Assembly (NCBI RefSeq): GCF_002939945.1
Contig: NZ_MDEB01000005.1
Location: forward strand, 62,001 to 126,000
Direction: 5' to 3'
Length of the DNA: 64,000 bases
Source of the DNA: Xanthomonas arboricola pv. populi
GTDB taxonomy: Bacteria; Pseudomonadota; Gammaproteobacteria; Xanthomonadales; Xanthomonadaceae
Part shown: in pieces, positions 42,882 through 53,141 of the stretch
How the letters are laid out: every line of letters starts with the position of its first letter
Position numbering within the stretch: position 1 is the first letter of the stretch
Notes under the pieces: model-generated
The model's input: only the letters and a program-made list of their open reading frames with translations
Database searches by the model: none
What the model was told of the DNA's origin: nothing
Position numbers and translations under genes: made by a program

Positions 42882-43535
42882 TCAGCGCGGCGCATACGCC
42901 CTCAAAAAGAAATCCACGCTGGCCTGCAGGTGCTCGTCCACCTGCGCGCGGGTGGGTTGCCCATGCAGGCCGCACATCATCAACGCATACAGCTCGCCCT
43001 TGAGCAGGCAGAAGAATTGCGAGGCGGCACGTGCCACATCGTCGATCTTCAGCTGGCCATCGGCCACGCGCGCGGACAGGAAGTCCGCCAGCGCCTGCTG
43101 GGTCCGCTTGGGGCCGGCGTCCCAGAACATCTCGCGCACATGCACATCGCCCGTGCCGGGCGCCATCATCATGCGGTGGGTGGCGATGGCCGAGTCGGTG
43201 CTGACCATGGCGAAGAAGGCGTCGGCGATTTCGATCAGCTGATCGCGCAGCGCGCCCTGGGGGGCGTGATCGAACAGGTCGTCCGGCATCATGTGCTGGC
43301 ATTGCGCACGGATCGCCTCGGAAAACAGGCTTTCCTTGTCGCCAAAATGACTGTAGACGGTGAGCTTGGATACGCCCGCCTGCGCGGCGATGCCATCCAT
43401 GCTGACCCCGGCGTACCCCTGCTCCATGAACATGGTGCGGGCAGCGCCAAGAATGGCGGCGCGTTTCCCAAGATCCTTGGGCCGTCCGGGGCCGTTGCTC
43501 CTGGCCTTGGACTTGAGGGGGGGCGAGCTGGACAT
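42882..43535 (-). CDS. TetR/AcrR-family regulator
   Basis: This 217-residue protein has an N-terminal TetR helix-turn-helix (ILGAARTMFMEQGYAGVSMDGIAAQAGVSKLTVYSHFGDKESLF) and an all-helical ligand domain of the AefR-like type. A basic serine-rich leader of about 22 residues precedes it. Such proteins often repress efflux genes; the Pcm-like gene and tolC lie just downstream on the same strand, so control of them is possible but not shown. An AT-rich stretch near 43551-43575 (TATATTTATACT) is the likely promoter. Confidence 0.88.
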   Translation of the reverse strand: MSSSPPLKSKARSNGPGRPKDLGKRAAILGAARTMFMEQGYAGVSMDGIAAQAGVSKLTVYSHFGDKESLFSEAIRAQCQHMMPDDLFDHAPQGALRDQLIEIADAFFAMVSTDSAIATHRMMMAPGTGDVHVREMFWDAGPKRTQQALADFLSARVADGQLKIDDVARAASQFFCLLKGELYALMMCGLHGQPTRAQVDEHLQASVDFFLRAYAPR

Positions 43536-43802
43536 GCCGTCAATACTAGACCATCGGGTTCTATATTTATACTCGCCGCTCGCGCAGCGCCTTGAAGCGC
43601 TCAGGAGCGGTCGCACCCAGGCGTTAGCTGCGCACCGGCTTGGTTATGGCCTGTAATTGTTTCAGTTGAATGCCTCCCGGTGTCATGGTGCGTCCCATCC
43701 TTGTGGGGAATCCACCTAGGGCGTTGAAAAACCCCCGGTGATAGATTGACTAACGGTCTGCAGACGCACGTCGGCAGCACCTTTCGCCAGCACAACGAGG
43801 GG

Positions 43803-46800
43803 ATGGAGAGCGTGGACAGGGTCGGGGCGCATGCGCATACAGGCTGCGTCCGCAGCACATGCGTGCGGCGGGCCGGGCTGCTGTGGCGATGGGTATTGCT
43901 GGCCTGCGTGCTGCTCGGCGTGCGGCCGGCCGGCGCCCAGCCGCCGACCCATCCCGCGTATCACACCGTCACGCGCTGGAGCATGGACGACGGCCTGCCG
44001 CACAATCTGGTGCATGCGGTGGCGCAGGGCGCCGATGGCCTGATCTGGCTGGGCACCTGGGAAGGCGTGGCGCGCTTCAACGGCCGCGACTTCACCGTGT
44101 ATGACCGTCAGAACACGCCGGGCGTCGAGCTGGGGGGCGTGTTCGTGGTGGTGCGCGACAGCACCGGCGGGATGCTGTTCGGCACCGCATTCGATGGCGT
44201 CTATCACTACCAGGACGGCCACTGGCAGCAACTGGGCGACGCTTCGGCGCGTCACCTGGCGGTCAGTGCATTGCTGCGCCGCGCCGACGGCGCGTTATGG
44301 GTCGGCACGCCGCAGACGCTGTACCGTATCGAACCGGACGGGCGGGTGGTGGACGTCGGCCGCCAGGCCGGCCTGCCGCGCGCGCGCATCACCGCACTGG
44401 CGGCCGAGGGCGACGGCGCTTTGTGGGTGGGTACCGAAGTCGGGCTCTATCGTCTGCCCCGCGATGGCAGTGCGGCCGAGGCCTGGGGCAAGGCACATGG
44501 CATGCGCGGCGCACCGGTGCGGCGGCTGGCCAGCGATCGTCGGGGCGGCCTGCTGGTCGCTGGCGACGACGGCGTGTGGTGGTGGAGCCGCGGTGGCCTG
44601 CAGCGTTTCCGCCAAGGCCAGCGGGTGGATGCATTGCTGCTGGATCGGCGCGGGCATCTATGGATGAGCCTGCCGTCGGGCACGCTGGTGGTCCACAGCG
44701 GAGCGGATGCGCCAGACGAACAGATCGCCATTTCCGGAGTGGCCAGCCCGGCGCTGCTGGAAGACGCCGAGGGCCTGATCTGGGTCGGCAGCACGCACGG
44801 CCTGTTCCGCATTGCCGAAGGCGCCGCGCACGGCGTCACCCACGAAGACGGCCTGGCCTCGGACTACGTGCGCACGGTGTTGCAGACCGGCGACGGCACC
44901 GTGTGGGTGGGCAGCGCGGTGGGCCTGGACCGCTGGCGCAACAATCAGATCAGCCGCGTGTCGGTGGTGCCTAACGAGGGCGGACGCGTGCTGGGGCAAT
45001 CGGTGCTGGCTCTGGCCGATGCCGGCGATGGCGGCGTCTGGGCCGGCACGTACAGCCAGGGCGTGCTGCGCCTGGACGCGCGAGGTCGCGTGCTGGCGCG
45101 CATCGGTGCGGCCGAGGGCCTGCCGTCGCTGTCGGTGCGCGCGGTGTTGCCAGATGGCGGGACGCTATGGATCGGCACCACGGCCGGGCTGGTGCGCTGG
45201 CGCGATGGCAAGGCACGCCGCTACACCGCCGCCGACGGCGTACCCGATGGCTCGGTGCAGGTGCTGTATCGCGACACGCTGGGCACTGTGTGGATCGGCA
45301 CCGACCGCGGCATGACCGCACTGTCGGCAAATGGCAGCACGCGCACATGGCTGGGCGAGCAGGATTTTCCCGGGCAGAACGCGTTCGACTTCCTGCGCGA
45401 CGCCAAAGGCGATCTGTGGATCGCCAGCGATCGCGGCCTGCTGCGCCTGAGTGGAGAGACCTTCCGCGTCTACGACCATCGGGTCGGGCTGCCACGCGAC
45501 AAGGTGTTCCGGGTGATCGACGACGGCCGCGGTTATTTCTGGTTGTCGAGCAACCATGGCGTGTTCCGCATCGCCCGCAGCGACTTCGACCAGCTCGATG
45601 CCGGTACGCGCGAGCAGTTGAGTGTGGAGGTGGTGGATCGCAGCGACGGCATGCCCGGCAATCAGGGCAACGGCAGCAGCGCACCGGCCGGCTGGATGAC
45701 GCAGTCCGGGCAGCTGCTGTTTCCCACCGCTGCGGGCCTGGGCGTGATCGATCCGGCACGCGTGGGCACCTTGCAAGGCCATCGCGTGCCGATCGTGTTC
45801 GAGCGCCTGCTGGTCGACGGCATGGTGCAGCCGCTCAATGGCCTGCATCGCTTCGGTGCGGAGACCCGGCGCATCGCCATCGGCTATGCCGGGTTGAATT
45901 TTCGTGGCCCGGACAAGGTGCGCTACCGCTACCGGCTGGAAGGCTTCGACCCGGACTGGGTGGACGCCGACAGTGCCAGCGAGGCGGTCTACACCAATCT
46001 GCCGCCGGGCCGTTTCCGTTTCCGCGTCCAGGCGATGTCGCTGCCGGTGGACTGGCGGCAGACCGCGTTGTTGGGCGAATCCAGCCTGGTGATCGCACTG
46101 GCGCCGCCGTGGTGGCGGCGTGGCGAAGTGATCGCCCTGGGCATCCTCGGGCTGGGCAGCCTGATCTACGGGTTTTATCTGTGGCGTACCGCCAGCTACC
46201 GCCGCCGTCAGCGCCAGCTCAATACGGTGATCGACGCACGTACACGCGAGCTGAGCGACAAGAACCTCGCGTTGCAGCAGGCCAGCCAGGAGCGCGAAGC
46301 CTTGATGGACCAGCTCGAATATCGCGCCAGCCACGACGTGCTGACCGCCTTGCCGAATCGGCGCGAGGCCGAGCGCGTCCTGCAGCAATGGTTCGACGAC
46401 GCGCGCGCCGGTGGCCCCCCATTGGCGTTGGTGCTGATGGATATCGATCACTTCAAGCGCATCAACGACGAGTACGGCCATGAGGTCGGCGATGCGGTGC
46501 TGTGCGCGATCGGCGAAGCACTCAGCGAGCAGGATCGGGCGCAGTGCTTTGCCGCGCGCCACGGTGGCGAAGAGTTTCTGCTCGCGGCAGTGGGTGTGGA
46601 CGCGGCACAGGCGCGCGCGCTGTTCGAGCGCATGCGCCAACGGCTCGCCGCGATCGGTGTCCAGACGCAGGGCACGACGGTGCGCTGCACCGCCAGCATG
46701 GGCATGGCGATGAGCGATGAAGCTCCGAGCCGGCGCGAATTGCTGGCACTGGCAGACCGCCGTCTGTACCAGGCCAAGCGGCTGGGGCGCGATCGTTTGG

Positions 46801-46811
46801 TGGATCAGTAA
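43803..46811 (+). CDS. Diguanylate cyclase with two-component-regulator propeller sensor
   Basis: This roughly 1,002-residue membrane protein has a signal or anchor segment (LLWRWVLLACVLLG), about fourteen beta-propeller repeats of the Reg_prop type (for example GLIWLGTWEGVARFNG, GTVWIGTDRGM, GDLWIASDRGLLRL), a Y_Y_Y domain (YRYRLEGFDPDW), a transmembrane helix (VIALGILGLGSLIYGFYLW) and a GGDEF domain. The active site reads GGEEF at about 921-925, which is active in other cyclases. The allosteric RxxD site is RAQC, so product inhibition is probably absent. It should make c-di-GMP in response to a periplasmic ligand. The start is uncertain: ATG at 43803, or GTG at 43812, which has a better-spaced GGAG. 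Confidence 0.88.
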   Translation: MESVDRVGAHAHTGCVRSTCVRRAGLLWRWVLLACVLLGVRPAGAQPPTHPAYHTVTRWSMDDGLPHNLVHAVAQGADGLIWLGTWEGVARFNGRDFTVYDRQNTPGVELGGVFVVVRDSTGGMLFGTAFDGVYHYQDGHWQQLGDASARHLAVSALLRRADGALWVGTPQTLYRIEPDGRVVDVGRQAGLPRARITALAAEGDGALWVGTEVGLYRLPRDGSAAEAWGKAHGMRGAPVRRLASDRRGGLLVAGDDGVWWWSRGGLQRFRQGQRVDALLLDRRGHLWMSLPSGTLVVHSGADAPDEQIAISGVASPALLEDAEGLIWVGSTHGLFRIAEGAAHGVTHEDGLASDYVRTVLQTGDGTVWVGSAVGLDRWRNNQISRVSVVPNEGGRVLGQSVLALADAGDGGVWAGTYSQGVLRLDARGRVLARIGAAEGLPSLSVRAVLPDGGTLWIGTTAGLVRWRDGKARRYTAADGVPDGSVQVLYRDTLGTVWIGTDRGMTALSANGSTRTWLGEQDFPGQNAFDFLRDAKGDLWIASDRGLLRLSGETFRVYDHRVGLPRDKVFRVIDDGRGYFWLSSNHGVFRIARSDFDQLDAGTREQLSVEVVDRSDGMPGNQGNGSSAPAGWMTQSGQLLFPTAAGLGVIDPARVGTLQGHRVPIVFERLLVDGMVQPLNGLHRFGAETRRIAIGYAGLNFRGPDKVRYRYRLEGFDPDWVDADSASEAVYTNLPPGRFRFRVQAMSLPVDWRQTALLGESSLVIALAPPWWRRGEVIALGILGLGSLIYGFYLWRTASYRRRQRQLNTVIDARTRELSDKNLALQQASQEREALMDQLEYRASHDVLTALPNRREAERVLQQWFDDARAGGPPLALVLMDIDHFKRINDEYGHEVGDAVLCAIGEALSEQDRAQCFAARHGGEEFLLAAVGVDAAQARALFERMRQRLAAIGVQTQGTTVRCTASMGMAMSDEAPSRRELLALADRRLYQAKRLGRDRLVDQ

Positions 46812-46847
46812 GGCTGTCGCGTTGCCGGGTGCGTGCAGCTGCCGCGC

Positions 46848-47732
46848 TCACTTCGGCAGCTGGTCCGCCTGTGCATGCAACAACGCAACGAACGCCTGCG
46901 CGGCGCGCGACAAGGTACGCCCGCCATGGGTCACGCAGCCCAGCTCGCGCGACAGCGTCACATCGGGCAACGGCAGCGCCACGATCTGATGATCGATCAT
47001 GCGTTCCGGCAACACGCTCCACGCAAGGCCGACCGACACCAGCATCTTGATCGTCTCCAGATAGTTGGTGGTCATGCGCAGGCTCGGCACCAGTGCGTGC
47101 CCGGCGAACAGACCGGCGACGATGCGGTGGGTGAACGTGCCCGGATCCGGCAGCACCGCCGGATGCGCCACCACATCCTCCAGCGACACCGCGCGCAATG
47201 CGGCCAGCGGGTGATCGGGCGCCACCACGAACTGCAGGCGGTCATGCCAGATCGGTTGCGCGCGCAGCGGCGCACGCGTGTCCGGCGCCAGCGTGGTGAC
47301 CGCCAGCTCCACCTCGCCGCGCAGCACCGCGGCATAGGCCAGCTCCGAATCCAGGAACTGGATGTCCAGTGCCGCCTGCGGGTGTTGTGCAGCGAAGCCG
47401 CGCAGCAGGGCGGGCAGGCGATGCAGGCCGACATGATGGCTGGTGGCCAGGCTCAGGCGCCCGCCGACCGCCGCGCCAAGATGCTCCAGCACGCGGCGGG
47501 TGTCCTGCAGATCGGCCAGGATGCGTTGCGCACGCGGCAGCAAGGCCTGGCCGGCCTCGGTCAGCACCACCCGGCGGCCAAGGCGGTCGAACAGCCGCGC
47601 CGACAGTTGCCCTTCCAGCAGGGCGATCCGTTTGCTCACCGCCGGCTGGGTGAGGTGCAGTGCCTCGCCGGCTGCCGAAAAGCTGCCGCTCTCGGCGATC
47701 GCCACGAAGGCGCTGAGGCTTGCCAGGTCCAT
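46848..47732 (-). CDS. LysR-family regulator divergent from leuCDB
   Basis: This 294-residue protein has an N-terminal LysR helix-turn-helix (LSAFVAIAESGSFSAAGEALHLTQPAVSKRIALLE) and a two-lobed effector domain. It is divergent from leuC with 120 bp between them, the standard layout for a LysR activator of the leucine genes; control by a leucine-pathway intermediate is inferred. The ATG at 47732 is chosen because GGGA stands 6 bases before it; an ATG two codons upstream is also possible. A dyad resembling a LysR site lies in the shared promoter. Confidence 0.9.
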   Translation of the reverse strand: MDLASLSAFVAIAESGSFSAAGEALHLTQPAVSKRIALLEGQLSARLFDRLGRRVVLTEAGQALLPRAQRILADLQDTRRVLEHLGAAVGGRLSLATSHHVGLHRLPALLRGFAAQHPQAALDIQFLDSELAYAAVLRGEVELAVTTLAPDTRAPLRAQPIWHDRLQFVVAPDHPLAALRAVSLEDVVAHPAVLPDPGTFTHRIVAGLFAGHALVPSLRMTTNYLETIKMLVSVGLAWSVLPERMIDHQIVALPLPDVTLSRELGCVTHGGRTLSRAAQAFVALLHAQADQLPK

Positions 47733-47742
47733 TGCCATTCCC

Positions 47743-47775
47743 AAATTTCATTTGTTGAATAAACAATATGAATTT
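47743..47775. promoter_or_regulatory. Candidate LysR-type operator
   Basis: AAATTTCATTTGTT and AACAATATGAATTT form an imperfect dyad around GAATAA, rich in A and T in a GC-rich genome and located between the LysR gene and leuC. Confidence 0.6.
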
Positions 47776-47852
47776 GCGTTATCCAAGGCAAGCTCCTAGC
47801 ATCGAACGCAGCCAGGTGGGCGCTCCCACCACCCGCCAACCGGATCGCCGCA

Positions 47853-49292
47853 ATGACTGCCAAGACGCTGTACGACAAGCTGTGGGACCTGCACGAGGTC
47901 ACGCGCCGCGACGATGGTTCGTCGCTGATCTACATCGACCGCCACATCCTGCATGAAGTGACCTCGCCGCAAGCGTTCGAAGGCCTGCGTCTGGCCGGGC
48001 GCAAGCCGTGGCGCATCGACGCCAACATCGCCACGCCCGATCACAACGTGCCGACCACGCGTGCCGAGCGCCAGGGCGGGCTGGAGTCGATCTCCGACGA
48101 AGTCTCGCGCCTGCAGGTGCAGACATTGGACGAGAATTGCGACGATTTCGGCATCCTCGAGTTCAAGATGAACGATGCGCGCCAGGGCATCGTGCATGTG
48201 GTCGGCCCCGAGCAGGGCGCCACCCTGCCGGGCATGACCGTGGTCTGCGGCGATTCGCACACCTCCACGCATGGCGCGTTCGGCGCGCTGGCGCACGGCA
48301 TCGGCACCTCCGAGGTCGAGCATGTGCTTGCCACGCAATGCCTGATCGCCAAGAAGATGAAGAACATGCAGGTGCGCGTGGAAGGGACGCTGCCGTTCGG
48401 CGTGACCGCCAAGGACATCGTGCTGGCGGTGATCGGCAGGATCGGCACCGCTGGCGGCAACGGCCATGCGCTGGAATTTGCCGGCAGCGCGATCCGCGAG
48501 CTGTCGATGGAAGGCCGCATGACCATCTGCAACATGTCCATCGAAGCCGGTGCGCGCGTGGGCATGGTGGCGGTGGACGAAAAGACCATTGCCTACGTGC
48601 AGGGCCGCCCGTTCGCGCCCAAGGGCGCCGACTGGGCGGCGGCGGTGGCGCTGTGGCGCACGCTGGTCTCCGATGCGGACGCGCACTTCGACACCGTGGT
48701 GGAGCTGCGCGCCGAAGACATCAAGCCGCAGGTCAGCTGGGGCACCTCGCCGGAAATGGTGCTGGCGGTGGATCAGCAGGTGCCGGACCCGGCAACCGAA
48801 CAGGATCCGACCCGGCGCGATTCGATCGAGCGCGCGCTGAAGTACATGGGCTTGCGCGCGAATCAGCCGATCACCGAGATCCGCCTGGATCGCGTGTTCA
48901 TCGGCTCATGCACCAACTCGCGCATCGAGGATCTGCGCGCGGCCGCTGCGGTGGCCGGGGGCCGCAAGGTCGCTTCCACCATCAAGCAGGCGCTGGTGGT
49001 CCCGGGCTCGGGTCTGGTCAAGGCGCAGGCCGAAGCCGAAGGTCTGGACAAGGTGTTTCTGGACGCCGGTTTTGAATGGCGCGAGCCGGGGTGCTCGATG
49101 TGCCTGGCCATGAACCCGGACAAGCTGGGCAGCGGCGAACATTGCGCTTCCACCTCCAATCGCAACTTCGAAGGCCGCCAGGGCGCCGGCGGCCGCACCC
49201 ATCTGGTCAGCCCGGCAATGGCGGCGGCGGCGGCGGTGAGCGGACATTTTGTCGATGTGCGTGCGTTGCAGGGAATCGAGAATCGGGAATAG
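47853..49292 (+). CDS. leuC: 3-isopropylmalate dehydratase large subunit LeuC
   Basis: This 479-residue [4Fe-4S] aconitase-family subunit isomerises 2- to 3-isopropylmalate with LeuD in leucine synthesis. The cluster ligands are Cys353 (GSCTNSR), Cys414 and Cys417 (GCSMC). The [14 protein letters not shown] and [17 protein letters not shown] motifs are intact. The last residues, QGIENRE, and the TAG stop are encoded by the left arm of a family C repeat, so the repeat has replaced or extended the original end of the gene. It heads leuC-leuD-leuB. Confidence 0.96.
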   Translation: MTAKTLYDKLWDLHEVTRRDDGSSLIYIDRHILHEVTSPQAFEGLRLAGRKPWRIDANIATPDHNVPTTRAERQGGLESISDEVSRLQVQTLDENCDDFGILEFKMNDARQGIVHVVGPEQGATLPGMTVVCGDSHTSTHGAFGALAHGIGTSEVEHVLATQCLIAKKMKNMQVRVEGTLPFGVTAKDIVLAVIGRIGTAGGNGHALEFAGSAIRELSMEGRMTICNMSIEAGARVGMVAVDEKTIAYVQGRPFAPKGADWAAAVALWRTLVSDADAHFDTVVELRAEDIKPQVSWGTSPEMVLAVDQQVPDPATEQDPTRRDSIERALKYMGLRANQPITEIRLDRVFIGSCTNSRIEDLRAAAAVAGGRKVASTIKQALVVPGSGLVKAQAEAEGLDKVFLDAGFEWREPGCSMCLAMNPDKLGSGEHCASTSNRNFEGRQGAGGRTHLVSPAMAAAAAVSGHFVDVRALQGIENRE

Positions 49293-49354
49293 AGAATCGC
49301 AACGTCCGTCCCGTCTCCGCTCCGCCAATTCCCCATTCTCCACTCCCAATTCCC
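49271..49354. repeat. Family C inverted repeat, copy 3, overlapping the leuC end
   Basis: The left arm (49271-49299, beginning GGGAATCGAGAATCGGGAAT) and right arm (49326-49354) are again 29 bases each but pair imperfectly, with a 26-base spacer. The left arm contains the leuC stop; the right arm ends nine bases before the leuD ATG, displacing a normal ribosome site. Confidence 0.85.
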
Positions 49355-49363
49355 GGCATCCCA

Positions 49364-50011
49364 ATGACTCCTTTCACCCAACACACCGGACTGGTGGCGC
49401 CGCTGGATCGCGCCAATGTCGATACCGACCAGATCATTCCCAAGCAATTCCTCAAGTCGATCAAGCGCACCGGCTTCGGTCCGAACCTGTTCGACGAATG
49501 GCGCTATCTGGACGTCGGCGAGCCTGGCCGCGACAACAGCCAGCGCCCGCTCAACCCGGAGTTCGTACTCAATTTCCCGCGCTATCAGGGCGCCAGCGTG
49601 TTGCTGGCACGCGAGAACTTCGGCTGCGGTTCCTCGCGCGAGCACGCACCGTGGGCGCTGGACGAATACGGCTTCCGCGCGGTGATCGCGCCCAGCTTTG
49701 CCGACATCTTCTTCAACAACAGTTTCAAGAACGGCCTGCTGCCGATCGTGCTGGCCGAAGCGGAAGTGGACGCCCTGTTCGCGCAATGCCTGGCCACCGA
49801 GGGCTACCAACTCACCGTGGATCTGGCCGCACAGCGCGTGCGCCGCCCCGATGGCGTGGAATACAGCTTCGACATCGACGCATTCCGCAAGCACTGCCTG
49901 CTCAACGGGTTGGACGACATCGGCCTGACCCTGCAGGACGCCGATACGATCGGTCGCTTCGAGCAAGGCCATCGCGCGCGTCAACCGTGGCTGTTCGGCG
50001 CGCTGCAGTAA
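49364..50011 (+). CDS. leuD: 3-isopropylmalate dehydratase small subunit LeuD
   Basis: This 215-residue swivelling subunit completes the LeuCD isomerase. It carries [13 protein letters not shown] near the N-terminus, [13 protein letters not shown] and the [16 protein letters not shown] segment. The length is normal. It starts 71 bp after leuC across a family C repeat and lacks a clear Shine-Dalgarno sequence, so its translation may depend on folding of that repeat. Confidence 0.95.
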   Translation: MTPFTQHTGLVAPLDRANVDTDQIIPKQFLKSIKRTGFGPNLFDEWRYLDVGEPGRDNSQRPLNPEFVLNFPRYQGASVLLARENFGCGSSREHAPWALDEYGFRAVIAPSFADIFFNNSFKNGLLPIVLAEAEVDALFAQCLATEGYQLTVDLAAQRVRRPDGVEYSFDIDAFRKHCLLNGLDDIGLTLQDADTIGRFEQGHRARQPWLFGALQ

Positions 50012-50086
50012 TTCCGCCGGCACGTACCAACGACCCGGTTGCGTCAGTACGTGCTGCGCTGTGTTGATTTCACTGACGAGGATTGC

Positions 50087-51160
50087 ATGAGCAAGCAGAT
50101 TCTGATTCTTCCCGGGGACGGCATTGGCCCGGAGATCATGGCCGAAGCGGTCAAGGTGTTGACGCGCATCGATGCGCAGCATGGACTGGGCTTCAGCCTG
50201 GTGTATGACGAACTGGGTGGCGCGGCCTACGACAAGTACGGCAGCCCTCTTGCCGACGAAACCCTGGAGCGTGCGCGCGCTGCCGACGCGGTGCTGCTGG
50301 GTGCGGTCGGTGGGCCGCAATGGGACACCATCGATCCATCGCTGCGCCCGGAGCGTGGCCTGCTCAAGATCCGCTCGCAGCTCGGTTTGTTCGCCAACCT
50401 GCGCCCGGCGCTGCTGTATCCGCAGCTGGCCGACGCTTCCACGCTCAAGCCTGAAGTGGTGTCCGGGCTGGATCTGTTGATCCTGCGTGAGCTCACCGGC
50501 GGTATCTATTTCGGTCAGCCGCGTGGCACGCGCACGCTGGAAAATGGCGAGCGTCAGGCCTACGACACACTGCCATACAGCGAAAGCGAGATCCGCCGCA
50601 TCGCCAAGGCAGGCTTTGAGATGGCACGTCTGCGCGGCAAGAAGCTGTGCTCGGTCGACAAGGCCAATGTGTTGGCATCGAGCCAGTTGTGGCGCGCAGT
50701 CGTCGAAGAAGTGGCAAAGGATTATCCGGACATCGCGCTGTCGCATATGTACGTGGACAACGCGGCGATGCAGTTGGTGCGCGCGCCCAAGCAGTTCGAT
50801 GTGATCGTGACCGACAACATGTTCGGCGACATCCTGTCCGACCAGGCATCGATGCTCACCGGTTCGATCGGCATGCTGCCTTCGGCTTCGCTGGATGCCA
50901 ACAACAAGGGCATGTACGAGCCATGTCATGGCTCGGCGCCGGACATCGCAGGCAAGGGGATCGCAAATCCGTTGGCCACCATTCTGTCGGTGGCAATGAT
51001 GTTGCGCTATACGTTTGCACAATCTGCAGCAGCAGATGCGATCGAGCAAGCGGTCGGCAAGGTGCTCGACCAAGGCTTGCGCACCGCCGACATCTGGTCG
51101 GAAGGCACGACCAAGGTTGGCACCGTGGCGATGGGTGATGCAGTGGTGGCCGCGCTGTAA
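50087..51160 (+). CDS. leuB: 3-isopropylmalate dehydrogenase LeuB
   Basis: This 357-residue NAD-dependent dehydrogenase oxidises and decarboxylates 3-isopropylmalate. Visible motifs are [31 protein letters not shown] with its substrate arginines, DKANVLASS with catalytic Lys, the metal-site [14 protein letters not shown] and [15 protein letters not shown] for NAD. The ATG at 50087 is preferred over an in-frame upstream start; ACGAGGATTGC before it contains a Shine-Dalgarno core. It is the last gene of leuCDB and converges with leuA. Confidence 0.96.
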   Translation: MSKQILILPGDGIGPEIMAEAVKVLTRIDAQHGLGFSLVYDELGGAAYDKYGSPLADETLERARAADAVLLGAVGGPQWDTIDPSLRPERGLLKIRSQLGLFANLRPALLYPQLADASTLKPEVVSGLDLLILRELTGGIYFGQPRGTRTLENGERQAYDTLPYSESEIRRIAKAGFEMARLRGKKLCSVDKANVLASSQLWRAVVEEVAKDYPDIALSHMYVDNAAMQLVRAPKQFDVIVTDNMFGDILSDQASMLTGSIGMLPSASLDANNKGMYEPCHGSAPDIAGKGIANPLATILSVAMMLRYTFAQSAAADAIEQAVGKVLDQGLRTADIWSEGTTKVGTVAMGDAVVAAL

Positions 51161-51273
51161 CAGCGCTCGCATACCTGAAGCGTTATGGCGCGCAGGATTG
51201 GTCAGCATGCGGGTGTTGGGCGGTAGCGCGATGCCGCATCCGTGTCCTCAGCTGCCGACAGCAACCGGTGGTG

Positions 51274-51373
51274 CTTGCGCGCGTGCCGGCGTGGGACCTT
51301 GAGCGGCATGGATGCCGCGCCAGAGCCTACAAGGATGTACTTGCGGCGTGTCCCATGCCGGTACGCGTGCAAG
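51274..51373 (+). repeat. Family A palindromic element, copy 4 (diverged arms)
   Basis: This copy is also 100 bp with the conserved GCGGCATGGATGCCGC centre and the AGCCTACAAGGATGTACTTG segment, but the outer arms differ: CTTGCGCGCGTGCCGGC pairs with GCCGGTACGCGTGCAAG. Pairing is kept although the arm sequence has changed. It lies in the 418-bp gap between convergent leuB and leuA, in which I see no gene. Confidence 0.8.
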
Positions 51374-51474
51374 CGCCCGCAGCAGGCCGGAGCATTCGCA
51401 CAAAGCCGGCAGACCTCGTGTGCGAGGCTGTTCTGTGTCGGTACGAGTGCAAGCGCCTGCAGCAACCCGACGCA
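51359..51474. repeat. Pair of 36-bp direct repeats, 80 bp apart
   Basis: CGGTACGCGTGCAAGCGCCC at 51359 recurs as CGGTACGAGTGCAAGCGCCT at 51439, and similarity runs over 36 bases (to 51394 and 51474). The first copy overlaps the right arm of the family A element, suggesting partial duplication of that arm. Confidence 0.75.
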
Positions 51475-51578
51475 CTTGCAAGAAAGTTGGAACACCAAAC
51501 ACCAGCACCAAACACCAAAACGGCCAGCAGATCACTCTGCCGGCCGTCAGGTTTGCATCTTTTAGAGAATGAGCAGAG

Positions 51579-53141
51579 TTACGCCACCGCCGCCGTCTTG
51601 CCGGCGACCACGCCGCGCTCGCGCTGACGCAACAGGCGATTGGCCACATCCAGCCAGGCCAGCGCGCTGGCTTCGATGATGTCCTTGCTGGTGCCGGTGC
51701 CTTCGTATTCCACGCCGTCGTGGCGCACGCTCAGGCTGGCTTCGCCACGTGCGTCCGCGCCGATGCCCACGCTGTGCACCTGGTAGCTGTCCAGCTCCAG
51801 CTTCACGCCTGTGGCCGAGGCCAACGCGCCGAAGAGCGCGTCCACCGGACCATTGCCCTGCGCGGTTTCGGCCACGCGGTTGCCTTCCGGATCGGACAAT
51901 TCCACCAGCGCATTGGCACGGCTGCCGACATCGCTGATGGTCATCGACGCCAGCCGGTAGCCTTCCTGCACGGTGGCGTCCTGCATCAACGCCTGCAGGT
52001 CCGCGTCGGTGACCACGCGCTGCTTTTCGCACAGTGCCTTGAACTGCTCGAACACCAGTTTGACCTCTTCTTCCTCCAGCAGATATCCCAGGGCACGCAG
52101 GCGCTGCTCCACTGCCGCGCGGCCGCTGTGGCGGCCCAGCACCATCTGCGAAGACTCCCAGCCCACGTCTTCCGGACGCATGATTTCGTAGGTGCCGCGA
52201 TGGCGCAGCATGCCGTGCTGGTGGATGCCCGACTCGTGCGCGAACGCATTGCCGCCCACCACCGCCTTGTTGCGCTGCACCGGCATGCCCACCAGGCGCT
52301 GCAGCAACTGCGAGGTGGAGACGATGCGTGGGGTGTTGACGTCGGTATCGATGTTGTAGAACGCACCGCGCACCTTCAGTGCCATGGTGATTTCTTCGAG
52401 TGCGCAATTGCCTGCGCGCTCGCCGATGCCGTTGATGGTGCATTCGACCTGGCGTGCGCCGCCTTCGATCGCCGCCAGCGAATTGGCCACCGCCAGGCCC
52501 AGATCGTTGTGGCAGTGCGCACTGAAGATGACGCTGTCGGCACCTTCCACGCTGGCGATCAGGCGCGAGAACATGCCGCGGATTTCTTCCGGCGTGGTGA
52601 AGCCTACCGTGTCCGGCAGGTTGATCGTGGTGGCACCGGCGGCGATCGCCACCCGCGCCACCTCGGCCAGGAAATCCTCTTCGGTGCGGGTGGCGTCTTC
52701 GGCAGAGAACTCGACGTCGTCGATATAGCCACGCGCCAGCGTCACATGTTTATGCACCGATTCCAGTACCTGCTCGCGGCTCATGCGCAGCTTGTGCTCG
52801 CGATGCAGCGGGCTGGTGGACAGGAAGACATGCAGGCGCGGGTTGGCGGCCGCTTCCAGTGCGCGTGCGGAGGTTTCGATATCGGCCTGCAGGCAGCGCG
52901 ACAGCACCGCCAGCGTGGGGCGGCGCAACTCGCGGCCGATCATCGCCACCGCCTCGCGGTCGGAATGCGAACTGGCCGGGAAACCGGTTTCGATGATGTC
53001 CACGCCGAGCTCGTCCAGCGCGCGCGCCATCACCAGCTTCTGCTGGGGCGTCATGCTGCAGCCGGGAGATTGCTCGCCGTCGCGCAGTGTGGTGTCGAAA
53101 ACTCGGATACGCGGGGTCTGGTTGGATACGGTCGTGTTCAC
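51579..53141 (-). CDS. leuA: 2-isopropylmalate synthase LeuA
   Basis: This 520-residue enzyme makes 2-isopropylmalate from acetyl-CoA and 2-oxoisovalerate, the first committed step to leucine. The TIM-barrel motifs [25 protein letters not shown] (metal ligands) and NGIGERAGN are present, and the C-terminal LeuA allosteric domain (from about residue 390) is complete, so leucine feedback is expected. It starts with GTG at 53141, overlapping the ilvA TGA as GTGA; GAGGAG lies about 9 bases before. It is the last gene of the ilv operon, separated from leuCDB on the other strand. Confidence 0.95.
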   Translation of the reverse strand: MNTTVSNQTPRIRVFDTTLRDGEQSPGCSMTPQQKLVMARALDELGVDIIETGFPASSHSDREAVAMIGRELRRPTLAVLSRCLQADIETSARALEAAANPRLHVFLSTSPLHREHKLRMSREQVLESVHKHVTLARGYIDDVEFSAEDATRTEEDFLAEVARVAIAAGATTINLPDTVGFTTPEEIRGMFSRLIASVEGADSVIFSAHCHNDLGLAVANSLAAIEGGARQVECTINGIGERAGNCALEEITMALKVRGAFYNIDTDVNTPRIVSTSQLLQRLVGMPVQRNKAVVGGNAFAHESGIHQHGMLRHRGTYEIMRPEDVGWESSQMVLGRHSGRAAVEQRLRALGYLLEEEEVKLVFEQFKALCEKQRVVTDADLQALMQDATVQEGYRLASMTISDVGSRANALVELSDPEGNRVAETAQGNGPVDALFGALASATGVKLELDSYQVHSVGIGADARGEASLSVRHDGVEYEGTGTSKDIIEASALAWLDVANRLLRQRERGVVAGKTAAVA

